Below are positions 19,676-31,518 of a DNA stretch of 64,000 nt, piece after piece. The notes beneath the pieces were generated by a model. That model was not told where the DNA came from, did no database searches, and worked only from the letters and a program-made list of their open reading frames with translations. This DNA is from Uloborus plumipes (lineage: Eukaryota > Arthropoda > Arachnida > Araneae > Uloboridae): NCBI GenBank assembly GCA_038373865.1, contig JAXGGA010001056.1, positions 92,001-156,000 of the forward strand, read 5' to 3'. Position numbers and translations under genes: made by a program. The stretch's first letter is position 1, and the number at the start of each line of letters is the position of its first letter.

Positions 19676-21930
19676 TATACGTAAGCTCTACTTAGCTCTA
19701 TGTCTCCAGCAAGTAGGTTAGAATGTTCTTATTTTCTGGTTAAAGTTTAAAATAAAAGGGTTAGTACAAAGTACGCAAGTGCTCTGCCAGTCTTCAGTAG
19801 TTTGCCAAAATGACATAAAACAATAAAACTGCTTAGAAATAGTGTAAGTTTAGCTCCAAATCGGATGTGATACATTCCCACATTCACTTATATCAGAGAA
19901 TAGCAGTAGGGTAGTCAGTAATTCTGCTTGAACAAGTAATGAGTGATTTTATGTTACAGGAGCTGTATTGCACGGTCTTCCTCAAAAATAAAAATTGTAG
20001 AAAGTGAGGCATGGCCAACAATCAGGCTTAACTAAAAGGGGGAGGGAGGTAGTGTAAGATTTCCTGGCAACGTGTCCAAAAGAGTAATTTTATGGTTCAA
20101 AATTAAAATTTATATTTCTTTGGGTTTTTAGAAGTTGGGGCTAAGGGAAAAAGAACATAGCATTGCTGTAAGGCTAGGGTTAAATCTATATTTATGAATT
20201 TTTCATGCCGATTTAATGTTGTAAATATATTTTTGTGTGGTTTTAAGTTTTATTTAACCCGTTTGTATGCATTATTTGACAAGTGTTGATGGTTTTTACA
20301 TGCAAATCGAATTTAAATTTAGCAATGCCTCGACTTATGTGTGACCTGCGTTTTTTTTCTCAAATTACACATCTCATGGTTATTTCTTTTTCTTTAAGAG
20401 GAGGGGATAGGTCTGTTTAAGAGGGTCGAGATAGACATTGCCCCCCTCCCCCCCCTGCCCGCTGCCATTTCAAAAATTAATGTACTTCTATAAATCTTGG
20501 CATAATTTTTGATATATTATGCATAGTCCATATGCTCCTCCCCCTATTTAAAAATTAAAAATGATATGCTTTTAAGCAACTTTTTATTTTGTTTGGAGCA
20601 TAATGCATAATTTAAGATATTATATTTTATTCAAGACAAAGATTCTGTGTTTTCTCTTCTTTAGCAATTTGAATTGCACTGACTTCTTGAAACTTTCCTA
20701 ATCTTTCTGGCAAAATGTGAAATCATTCTGAGCGTTTATATGACCAACAGGGTTGCCAAATGTCCCGGATTTTAAAGGATTGTCCCGTACTTTGAAAAAT
20801 TGTCCCTCCTCCTCGGAACCTTGATATGGGACGGCTAAAGTCCCGTACTCCAGCTTAAGTGCAACAGTTTGTAAAATGAGACATTATTTTCAGAAAAAAA
20901 TAAAGTTAAACAAAAAATGAAATAGAGTGATATAAAAATCACGTGTCAGAGAACGTAAAAATTGTTTTAATCGTAATGCTTTGAAGTGTAATGTTATGTT
21001 CAGTTATAGCAGAGAAATCATTGTAAAACCAATTCAACTAATATAAATTGCAATGAGTTTTATAACAGCTGAAAGACACAGAACATAAAAAGAATTTTTA
21101 CATCATTTAAACCAAATAGCAAATATAACTTTTTAAAATCAAATTTTTCAACATGTTAAATGCTACATTTTACTAGAATAATTATTATATTATAATATTG
21201 GAAAAATTATGTAGTTTTTATCCCTAAAGATTTTGAATTTTTGTTTGTGTTTTGTTAATTTCTTTCTGTTAGCTCAAGTAGTAAGGTTTAATTCTCTGGA
21301 TACTAGATTGTAAAGTTAAAAATTTTTGTTAATGACTTTTTAAAACTATTTTACAAGTATTCAAAGTTCCCTATTTTCAGGTGGGCATTATGAAGCCATA
21401 CATATTTCCTCAAACATTTATTATCAGTAGAGATGAATATTGTGCCTTTCATGGCAGGAAAAAAAGAATTAATGATGGGGAAATGCAGATTCTCATAAAT
21501 TTAGTGTTAAACTTTTCTGGCTAATATTTTTGAAGAAAAATTACAATGCAATGAAATAAATAAATACTTTTGTACTTAAAGATAAAACCAAAAATACAAC
21601 ATTGAAAAGCATCAATGCCGAAGAATACTACATGCACATGTTTTGGCAATACAAGGAATGCCCTTTTCAATGTAAAAATGTCAGGTTATAGATGCAAAGA
21701 CATCTGACAAAGGCAAGTTTTTGCACCCATAAGCTCTAATTTTTACTTTGAGAAAAGCTTTCCTTGCAACGCTGAGATATGTATGCAGCATTCTTGCAAA
21801 ATTGGGCTTTTTAACATTGTATTTTGCTTTTAACGATGCAATGTCAAAAAAGTAGTTATATTTCTTTATATACTCATTGTATAATTCGTTTTCTTCATGA
21901 ACATTTGTGAGAAAACTTTAATATTAAAAT

Positions 21931-22630
21931 TCAGGCTGTGAAAATGCAATTTTCAAACTTCATCTCTTTTGCAACAATGAAGCATTTAATTGATCTGGAT
22001 TTCAATGTTGCTCTTATGCAGCCATCTCTTGATTTTAATTTACGTATTTTGAGAGAAGTCTCCATCACTAGCTTCACACATCTTTTGACGGCTTGTGTAC
22101 GGCCGGGGAATAATTTTATGTCCCAGTCGGGAATAGTGCCTGTGGTACTGAAATATTTAATGTCTTTGTTGGGTCCTTTTTGATGAAAAGGTGGAGAAGT
22201 TAACTTAGTCATGCTCCAATTATTAATCTCTGTAATCATCTGCTTCGAAATTCAGGGATGGAATGAGAAAGGTTCTAATGCTTTTGCCTTTAGAAACAGA
22301 CTCTAGCTTTTAAAACGATTTTAAATGCTAGTTCTTACGTGCCTCCTTTCATTGAACACGATTGCCATTAATAAGTTTTCGGGATGTGCAAAGAAAAAGT
22401 TTCTTTCAATGACTGGGTAAACAACATGTTTCAGATTGTCAGGTAAGTATCGACAGGTTTGAATTGTTCTGTAAACAGGAATAGGACTGTCCACCATTTT
22501 TTTGCAGTTTATTTCAAACCAGACTGGCATGTAACATTTCAATATAAAGGTAAATGTCTTTTAACGCACTTAATGGGAATCAATACACTTACATACAGTC
22601 TAAGATTTCTATTTGCAAAGGTATCTTTTA
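21931..22630 (-). pseudogene. Degraded copy of an unnamed repeat-borne protein family
   Basis: Two adjacent minus-strand frames plus frameshifted connecting sequence read in order: LRLYVSV (near 22600), YMPVWFEI...YRTIQTCRYLPDNLKHVV, VIERNFFFAHPENLLMAIVF, ERRHVR (22542-22321), then PxISKQMITEINNWSMTKLTSPPF, LFPGRTQAVKRCVKLVM, and SRDGCIRATLKSRSI (22239-21931). The order and wording resemble a repeated, unnamed protein family I recall from invertebrate genomes (HPENxLLAM, QAVxRxVKLV, RDGFIRxxLESR). Function is unknown to me, and the similarity was not checked by search. Stops and frame breaks show it is dead. Confidence 0.5.
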
Positions 22631-23648
22631 GATATCAAAGGTATATTTTAGATATATCTCAAGCAATTAAGAGTGGCAATTGTCCGAAAATTGTTGTCAG
22701 TGCAATGACAGAACCTTTGAAGAGTTTGGAAGGGGTTGTTTTTAGGGGCATTTTTCTCTTTTTTTGGGGAGGACTTGTTCTTGAGATTAATTCTTGAGGT
22801 TTGGGTATTGCTGTTGGAAGGAATAAAAAAATATTAATTCAACATTTATGTTAGTTTAAATATTTTGAATGAGTATGAAACCTGCAGTATTTTTCTAATG
22901 CTAATCAATGCTGAACTTGGTGCTTTACTAAAGGTTCAAGAAGCCTGTTTCATTTATGGTAAGTGTTTCAAATCTTGTCGGTACTGCTTTTTCTAGTGCC
23001 TCTAGCAGAATATTTAATTTCTTGAGTTTTCATCTCTAGGAAATAAGAATTTATTCTCACAAATCCTGCTGAATTGGTTTCAAAAGTAAATGCAGCATTC
23101 CTAAAAACATCAGTTTTTCTTATTTTCAAGTTTATCAATTATTTTATTTACTATTTTTGATTATATTTATTTATTCATTTTTTGATTGAGGGCTTAAGAT
23201 TGCCGTCATAAAAAAGATTTCTGAATTTCTGTTGACCTATATAAAATTGAAGAATTAATACATTTTTTCAGTTTTTTTCCAACGAAACATACTCCTTTTT
23301 AACAGTAAATACTATGTTTGATGTGATCTTGATATGATATGTTCAATTAGTGCTTTTGAAATGGTGCTATATGCATTGTTTAGAGGTAAAATTTTTGAGA
23401 GACTACAATTAAAGCACCAGCAAACAAAGGGCTGCAAGTGCTAAAATTAAAACTTTGGAAGTAAAAGATTTTTCTACCCTTCTTAATAGCTATCAATTTT
23501 ATGGCAAGATATAGTACTAGTAGCCCTGGTAGGTGTTGTTCAAATTGAGCTGTTATTGCAGTTATGGTATATTATCTTTGCAAAGAATTTAAGATTTATG
23601 TAACTAAAAGTATTAATCAGTATTGTTTTAAATGATAATTTATTTTAG

Positions 23649-24068
23649 GAGAACACTTCTGTCTTTGAATTGCTGTACAAGTTCACTGATTTTTACAAAG
23701 TTCCTGATTTATCAACTAATTCACTGGTAAATGTTTATGAAAATCTGAAAGAAAATCCAGATTTGTATGAAGCTTTTTATAAGTTTTCTACTGCTGGAAA
23801 AGAGACTTATCCTTGCGATTCTCACTGTAAAACTGCTCAATTGTGTGCCATTGCATGTAGTAGTCATGATGAATACAGTTATTGTATGCATAATGTTAAT
23901 GCATCTGATGTGTATGCTTGCAATAATGCAGCATCTTCATCAACAAATTATTATGTAATCTTATATGTTGGCATAGCATTAGTTGGTACTCTTGCTATTT
24001 TCCTTGGATTCTATTTTTGGTATGGAAGAAATCGTCAGGTCAGGTATGAACAATTTTCAAGTTTTTAA
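23649..24068 (+). CDS. Smpdl3-like: SMPDL3-like phosphodiesterase, last exon with C-terminal membrane segment
   Basis: Acceptor TTATTTTAG|GAGAAC, stop TAA at 24066-24068. The C-terminal domain aligns with the family: FELLYKFTDFYKVPDLS, YEAFYKFSTAG, and a cysteine cluster CDSHCKTAQLCAIACSSHDE ending ...YSYC. Unlike human SMPDL3A (secreted) or SMPDL3B (lipid-anchored), the chain continues into a clear hydrophobic helix, YYVILYVGIALVGTLAIFLG, and a basic tail GRNRQVRYEQF. This predicts a type I membrane protein with an extracellular catalytic domain. The visible exons together encode about 406 residues. Confidence 0.93.
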   Translation, partial: ENTSVFELLYKFTDFYKVPDLSTNSLVNVYENLKENPDLYEAFYKFSTAGKETYPCDSHCKTAQLCAIACSSHDEYSYCMHNVNASDVYACNNAASSSTNYYVILYVGIALVGTLAIFLGFYFWYGRNRQVRYEQFSSF

Positions 24069-24251
24069 CTGATATTTCAATATACAGTTATGCATACAAA
24101 CTGTATGTGTGATATGTTTTATGATTTCAAGTTTTAATTTGTAATTGTTGCTGGAAATACTCTGTAAGCTGAAAAAGTATGTTCATATCTGATGTAAAGG
24201 ATGATACATTGATCTGAAACAACTGTAATTTTATAAATCTGTGATATATTG

Positions 24252-24257
24252 AATAAA
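24252..24257 (+). terminator. Polyadenylation signal AATAAA of the SMPDL3-like gene
   Basis: AATAAA lies 184 bp after the stop codon, with T/G-rich sequence downstream ('tgttttgctgattactgtgtt'). It is the first good signal, giving a 3' UTR of about 200 nt. Confidence 0.65.
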
Positions 24258-24581
24258 ATGTTTTGCTGATTACTGTGTTACTATTTTAAAGTAGATTCTG
24301 CATTTTTTCAAATATCTGTAAACACTTGAAAAATGCGGTAAAAATGTGTGTACTGTAACTTTCAATTTCATTGATAACCCTCACTTTGATTTCATGGCAC
24401 TGCCTTGATGTAACTTCCATTTTTCTTCTCCTTAAGAGTATCAGTTTCTATTTTAAAAGAAATATTTAAGGTGGAACAATGAGATCTTCAAATGAATTCA
24501 TAGTAAAAACTAGAATCAGTGTAGTTTGAAATTACACAGGCATAATTTTTCACATTTTAACTGATGAAGTTCCATGATTAA

Positions 24582-26603
24582 CAGTGGTGCAAGTACTGCG
24601 CCAATTGTGTCACGCTGCGCCAAATAAAGAATCTTGTTCCAAACCTGCTCTCAAACGCACTTTTTGATTGAAATTGCGCCTGACTGCGTCAAAACGGCCG
24701 TTTTTCTAGCGAATATCGCGAAAAAGTGGCATAACTTCTGCTTTTGGTAAAGCTACGTTATGACGGTTGCTATGGCGATATTGTGAACACGTGCGTCGCG
24801 AAAAATATTCTTATCTGAAATTTCAATCCTTTATCATCTTGCAAAAATTTTGATATTTTTCACAATCCAAAATTATTTTGACATATGCTACCTCATCTTA
24901 ACTTATTTTATGTTTTATTTTGAGAAAAAAGCAATTTATTTCTAGAAGCATGTCAACATCTAGCATTTACGTCGCGGACGAAACTTCCTATGTTGAAGAT
25001 TGCATTTTGCAAACATTTTTATATTTTTGACAATTAACCGTTATCTTGACAATAGATACCTTCCATTAGCTTATTTTAGCTTATATTTTGATAAAAAATT
25101 GTTTTCTATTTATGTACCTATTAATATTTGCAAACTTGATTTTAATAAGCATTAGGTTATCCATTGTTTCATTTTTTGGAAAACAATCAAGCACATAATG
25201 TTTAATTATGGCTTTGTACTGAAAGGCAGTATTTTGAAAAGTTGAATTTGTAAAATTACATTTTTAAAGCGAGAAAAAGAATTTTCCATGCTACTGGCAG
25301 CAGTGCTCCCATTAGGTCATTAAAGGAAAGATAAACTTTTGATGTGTTGTGCAAAATTCAGAGATACTTTATGGCAGCACTTAATATCTCATTCTACTGT
25401 TTAGAAGTTCTAACGTCTTTAAGTTTTGTAACCAGCACAGATTTAAGGCATTAAAAGCAGAGAGACAAACAAATTAAATGTGAAGCAGTATACAATAGTT
25501 ACACAGGAAGTTTAATCCAATCAAAGGTCATCAGATTCGTTCTTAAATTTATCAAACCAACGACTAAAGCCAGCTGTTAAGAACAATGTCTTGTCTGAAA
25601 TCGAGTTGCAAAATGGATGTTAGAAGATGCAAAGAAGTTATGAGAAAGAGAAAGAACAGTAGAACAAAAAGAAACTAAGTTAAACTTTTAAATTAAGGTT
25701 TTTCACTTTGCAGCCCACAAAATCTAATTTTGCACGATAAAACATAAAAAAACTTTAGTTTACTTTTCAAGCACAAAGGTAGTTCCTCAATTTTAAGTTA
25801 AAGTGCATTGTTAACAAAAGAAAATCCAAATGTTATTGATAATTATGCAACTAAAAAACCAAAAAATGTCTAAATTTGTCATATTGTCCTGGAAGCTTTA
25901 AACCAAACGTTTCCATTTCATATTTGACCACCACAAATGCGCTCCTAGGTTATTTATGGATAGGATTCTTTTCTAAAACATGAAAAAGGATTGGTCGTAT
26001 AAATGTAATTGTAAAAAAGTGGATAGTTTATTGTTTCAATTTGACTTTAAATGAGTGTTCTAATATCTATATCCTTGTCTCTGAAATTTGAGTTAAGTAC
26101 AGTGAAACATTTTGCTGTTCACCTATTGAAACCACATTTAGTGTTTTTAAACTGTAATTAAAATTTAATAATAGATAATCAGTGCTTAGTTAAAATGTAA
26201 ATGTATTTCTGTACCTTAATGCAAAAACAACCAATGTTCAAAATTCGTCAAATTGAGATATTCAGGTTCAAAGATTTGAGTCTCCATAGGAATGTGTTAA
26301 ATTTGGTGTCTTAGTTTCGCTCCACTGCTAAGGCGGTTTGTTTTAAAACATTGGTTGTTGTTGTATATGATAGAGGATACTTTTCTGTCCCCATTACAAT
26401 AAAAAACTAAAAACATCAAATTTTTGACATTGGTTGTTCTTGCATTAAGGTACAGATTTAAATTACTATAAATGTATGTGTTTATCACAGTCACATAGTA
26501 TCTTATTCGAGCCTGCTCCTAAACACAATTTTGCCGCTCCCAAATGGTATTTTTCCTGCTCCCAAAGATACTCCCAAACCACATTTGGTCACTTGCACCC
26601 CTG
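24582..26603. mobile_element. Possible 2-kb hAT-type non-autonomous element
   Basis: Left end CAGTGGTGCAAGT and right-end complement CAGGGGTGCAAGT match at 12 of 13 positions, with further loose similarity inside. Flanks (atgattaa / ggttaatt) resemble each other but are not a clean 8-bp duplication. No transposase was seen. The ends look hAT-like (CAGNGGTG), but the call rests mainly on the terminal match. Confidence 0.4.
26210..26455. mobile_element. Short inverted-repeat element (about 245 bp)
   Basis: Arms of about 34 bp, CTGTACCTTAATGCAAAAAC... at 26210-26244 and its complement at 26421-26455, with few mismatches. A further 'acattggttgttgttgt' stretch occurs near 26348-26364. No clear target duplication was seen. 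Confidence 0.6.
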
Positions 26604-28337
26604 GGTTAATTATTAAAATTCTGTAAGTAATAATAATAAAAAGAAAGGAATGTGTAATTTTGCTTAATAGGGCACATTACATACATGAATTTAAATGGGT
26701 GAGGCTCCTGTATGCAAAGTGAAGAGAAATCTTACCATTGACTTGGAGAAGAGACATGTTTTGTTATACAAATAGCAACAGACCATAGCAGCTGACAATC
26801 ACTTCAATTTGGAGCAAAAGGAATTTTCAGTTGCTTATTACAGGCTATCACAAAAATTTCCTTCTTATGAAGGGAGCTCTTAAACTGTCTTCCTTTCCCT
26901 CTGAAGTCCATTTTTTGGAGTGAAGTACATTTTAGTATGCTTTTTGACATTTTGATCCGTTCAGTCTTTTTAAATGAATAAAAAATTACTTTTAATGAGT
27001 ACTTTCCCCACAATGATTGGCAATCAACTAGCGCATGATTGAACGAGTGTGATATTCTATCCTTCCCCCATCCACCACATAAATGTCATATTTGAAATTT
27101 AACTTATTTCCTTTATCTGTAAAGAAGTATAAGTGATTTTTATTTCTCACCCTTTTTTTGAGGGGATGTAGAGGTGCTTCATGTTGAATAAAAATATTTT
27201 TTTTTTGAAGATATGATTCCTCAAGTAATATTAAAATGCAAAACCATTAAACAAAAAAAATTTCTTCTGGTTGATTTTAATAAAAGAATGTTGAGCCTGC
27301 AGCAATGAGTGCTCTCACTTTTACATGAAAGTAAAGCTCCTGAATTCAAATATAATGTAATTCACATGAGTAATAATAACTGGGACAAGAAAGAAGAAAA
27401 TTTGAAGAAGGGGGCAAAAAAAAAAAAAAAAACAAAATTTAATGGAAGCAGCCAAAGAAAAAATTAAGTGAAAAAAAAAAAAGATAAAATGGCAGTAAAG
27501 TTTGCAGGGCACGTGAAGATGCCAAAAGATTTTGTGCAAATGAAATGTTTATGGGTGGGGATTAAGACTGAAAAAGATTTCTCTGGGAAAATAAATAATT
27601 AGGAAAAAATAAAACAAAGCACATTATCAAGCAACTTATCAACTAAAAGCATACAACAACACTACAGACACCAATCGAATGTGCTTTGAATTCGTTTCAT
27701 ATATTTTTGTACCTTAAAATTAGTCATTTCACAAAATTTCATTCTTCAAGCTTGTTCTTTCTACTTCAATAAAACTTTCCAACTTTTGTACAACACATAC
27801 TTGATTGTTTTCAGGTATTGTAAATAGCCCTTACATTTATTTTTTCAAAATTCTAACCTTTTTTCTAATTTTTAATGAGTTCAAACTAAAAATTAAACAC
27901 ATGCTCACATTCTGCTGTAGCAGCATTGATCTGTATGGGTCAGTGCATAGCAAACATCCGATGTGCTCCTTCAGAAATCGTGTTATGGAATCTCTACTTC
28001 TACTTCATTTAAGCTTATCTAAACAACTCGTGGTTCAGTTTGATTTACAGCGTCCGTTGTATTTGAGTTATAGCGTCTAATGTTGAATTTTTTACTATGT
28101 CTGAAACAAAGAAGTACGTGTTAACATTTAAGAGTGATTATTCAAGAGAATCCCCATTCATAAAGAAATCCTATAACTACGTTTTTTTAGAAGATTGTGA
28201 AACGGACATTAGTATCAGTCATGGAGAAAGGTATGTCAATTCTTTTTGGCACCAAGGATGAAATAACTCGAGCAGAATGTTTATTTACTATATTGCTAGT
28301 CAAACATAACTTGCCTTTAAATTGTGTTGACTATATA

Positions 28338-30054
28338 CACTGCGATGCAAAAGTTTAGACAAATCGCAAGTATGTGAATAAAAAGAAAACTGTTCAACGA
28401 AATGCTTTCAAATTTGTACTGCAGGTACACAATATGGTCTCAAATACGTGTCTGGAGTTCTTAAAACTATAACTGGAATCAAATTTTGGATATTACAAAA
28501 GACATTTTTTACATTGTTGCAAAAGTTTAGACAATAGTCAGATTTTATGCAAATATTCCTTGAAATGTGATTGTTGGAGGAAATGCGGGTCTTAATTATT
28601 CATTTATAAAGTGCAGAGATTGCTGAATAAATAATCAAAATCTCAAAAGCTCTGTAGTTCTCGTGTAAAGAAGATGAGAAAGTTTGGAAGCCGAAATTTG
28701 AAAATGAACCTACTTTATTAATTTTTTGTCTTTTAAATCGGCTCTAGTATGGTAGTACGTTGTTTTTTACTTTGTGGTAGAGCAAATTCAGACATGCGTA
28801 TCAATCAAAAAACCAAGAAAAAATATATTTCTTAAAGATGAAGGAATTGAAAAAACGGCTCGAACTGACGATTTGCCCCTTAATCCTACAAAACTTTAAC
28901 TTGGGTCAAAAACAGCACGTTACAGCATAAGAAAATGAACAACTGAATCGGAATGCATAAAAAAAAACAAAGAATTGTGCTTGAGCCTTTTCGTACAGAG
29001 TGTCCCAAATAAGCCAGATTTTATCGGTAAAAGCAGCACAGCATATGATCATTGGATATTTCTCAAGTCCCGCGAAAAGAATTATAATCCATTTAGGCTA
29101 TCCCAATTTTAACATTTTTTATCAAAGAAAGTTCCATTTATTTTTCAGTCACGACGATACATATGCTGAATTTTAACATTAAAATCTGGCTTATTTGGGA
29201 CACTCTGTCCGAAAAGGCCCAGGCACAATTCTTAGTTTTTTTTATGCATTCCGATTCAGTTGTTCATCTACTTATGCTGTCACGTGCTGTTTTTGACCCA
29301 AGTTGAAGCTTTGTAGGATTAAGGGGCGAATCGTTCAGTCTGAACCATTTTTTCAATTCCTTCATCCTTAAGAAATCTAACTTTCCTTGGACTTTTTGAT
29401 CAATACGCATGTCTGAATTTACTCTAAAAGTAAAAAACAATGTACTATCATACTAGAACCGATTTAAAAGACAAAAAAATAATAAAGTAGGCTCATTTTC
29501 AAATTTCGGCTTCAAACTTTCTCATCTTCTTTACACGAGAACTAAAGAGCTTCTGAGGTTTTGATTTTTTTATTCAGCAATCTCTGCACTTTATAAATGA
29601 ATAATAAAGTCCCGCATTTCCTCCACCACAAGAGGCGCGGGTTCGATTCTCGCCTTATCTCTGGGTGTAATTTCCCTCTCTGTGCTGTAAATTCTTTCCT
29701 TCAATAAAATCTGTATTGTACTATCTGTAGAGGCAAGGCGCATAGTACGCAGTCCTCATGTGTGTCGAAGTTTATTGACTTCTAGAATAGAATAGAATAG
29801 AATAGAATTTCCTCCACCAATCACATTTCAAGGGATATTTGCATAAAATCTGACTATTGTCTAAACTTTTGCAACAATGTAAAAAAATGTCTTTTGTAAT
29901 ATCCAAAATTTGATTCCATTTATAGTTTTAAGAACTCCAGACATGTATTTGGGACCATATTGTGTACCTGCAGTACAAATTTGAAAGCATTTCGTTGAAT
30001 AGTTTCCTTTTTATTCACGTATTTGCATTTTGTCTAAACTTTTGCATCGCAGTG
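28338..30054. mobile_element. Long palindromic TA-flanked element, copy A (with SINE inside)
   Basis: Ends CACTGCGATGCAAAAGTTTA and complement, flanked by TA at 28336-28337 and 30055-30056. The two halves are inverted copies almost to the centre (about 29040-29175). Removing the SINE and one 13-bp target copy leaves 1526 bp, the same length as copy B at 56293-57818. No transposase frame was seen. TA flanks suggest a Tc1/mariner-mobilised foldback element. Confidence 0.85.
29629..29806 (+). mobile_element. 5'-truncated tRNA-derived SINE
   Basis: 178 bp inserted in the right half of the palindrome. It begins with GCGGGTTCGATTCTCGCC, a tRNA-type B box (GGTTCGAxTC), with no A box, so the head is truncated. 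It ends in an (AGAAT)n tail. Perfect 13-bp target duplication ATTTCCTCCACCA at 29616-29628 and 29807-29819. The uninterrupted sequence is present in the left half of the palindrome and in copy B. Confidence 0.85.
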
Positions 30055-31518
30055 TAGGACTTCTTCCACATCGAATATTTCCGAATCACGAAATCGGGCA
30101 AAAGTATAGTTGCAGCCGCACTAAAAGTAGTGCGATAATTTTTGGATGAACATTTTCCAGTAAATTGGATGTAGTAACTGCTTTGAAAACCCTTCCTAAT
30201 CCTTTGATTAAAGATGGTACTAGCGATTCTGGTAGCAGGCTTGATGAGCTAATATTTAGAAAAGCGCCAATTTGAGTCCCAAGTGAATTTTCACTAGTAT
30301 TTCAATAACTAGTTAAAAAAAATAATTTTCCCCAGAAAGAAAATAAGGTTTTGCTTTCATTTCATCTAATAACTTCAGAAAAAAAAATTTTTTTTCTTTA
30401 GAAAATATTGTTTTTATACATCAAAAATCAGATCCGTAACGTGTGCCCAGTAGCAAAGCTTAGTATGCAAACAGGTCAAACATAATTTCTAACTTTCCAA
30501 AAAAAAAGCACTTGCACAAAAAACAATTCTATTTTTACCCCTTTGTTAATATTTTACTTCATTTTTGTTTTAATCGATTTCTGATTTCCTAGCCGATGCG
30601 AAATAAGCGTGTCCCTAGTTCCGCCGTCAGAGCGGTAACAATAACTTCCGATCTATGTTTATGCTCCCAAAATCATTTCCTGCTCCTATACCACGTGATA
30701 CTGAGTACCTGGTGGGATGTTTTATCGCATCGTAATTTAAAATTTGCATTTCTGCATCTAAAATTGTAGGTAAGATTTTTTAAAGTGATTTTATAAAATG
30801 TGTGTCACTTAAGTCATCAGATCGGTAACACGTCTAAAATTATTTTAAAAATTATTTTATATATAAGTATATTCCTTTACTACAAGTAAAAAAATCACGT
30901 GTTTGATTTTGGTTTAGCGCGATCGACTCGGAAATAAAAAAAAAACTTTGTCAATTTGTCAGATCGGTAACAGTCAGAGTGGTAACATTGAAAAACAGCG
31001 AATATGTTACCGAACTAACTCACACGTTTCAGAATTATTAAAACGCAAAAATCATAGGTTTTAGCCATATAATATTGAATATTTTTGTTCTTATAAAATG
31101 AAAAGCAATGAGTTTTAGTACAATTGTGGTTTGTATATACTTGTGGTTTGTATGACCTGACAATAGAAGATAGGTAAATAAGAAAAATTGACACTGCAGA
31201 AATTAAGTTAATTAATTATTATTATTTTATTTATTTATTTATTTTTTTGAGCTTCAATTTCTTATAACTTCGCTAAATAACTAGATAATAACTAGCATGC
31301 TAAATTTGAATTTCTGATCAAGAAATTAAATTTTCTGCAACTAATTAAAGAAAAGCAAGAAGCAGAGTTGTGTGTTGTTTCAAAACAAAACAAATGTTTT
31401 ATTAGCTTGGATTTGGTAATCTCATAATTTATTTTATCTAAAAACCTGATCGCTCATTTTTATTTTCAAGAAATGCTTTTTTATAATGAAATTTGATTTT
31501 TTAGCTAATATATATATA
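30055..31518. repeat. Left part of a larger inverted repeat with repeated CAGATCGGTAAC motif
   Basis: 30240-30290 is inverted relative to about 34478-34527 ('gctaatatttagaaaagcgccaatttga'). In between occur several copies of a TCAGA(T/G)C(G/C)GTAACA-like motif: 30428, 30627, 30817, 30959, 30974, one in reverse at 31005, and two more in the right arm at 34316 and 34333. This looks like a subterminal-repeat array of an older DNA element into which the 31519-34183 element inserted. Exact ends were not found. Confidence 0.45.

Larger units (their letters stand above)
18759..23648. other. Intron of the SMPDL3-like gene with a MITE and a coding relic
   Basis: Contains the 18973-19675 element and the minus-strand relic at 21931-22630. 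Near 20443-20453 is a C-rich run, and near 20755-20870 a short passage repeats 'tgtcccg'-type words. No missing exon is needed: exon four ends in phase 0 at NKTE and the last exon starts in phase 0 at ENTSVFE, an alignment without gap in the family. Confidence 0.7.
24258..28337. other. Intergenic region, mostly decayed repeat
   Basis: No gene recognised. It contains a possible hAT-type element (24582-26603) with a smaller inverted-repeat element inside, A-runs near 27418-27433 and 27471-27482, and short meaningless frames. Confidence 0.6.

Noticed and set aside
27321..27539. Phe-rich minus-strand frame
   Set aside because: Created by A-runs and low-complexity sequence.
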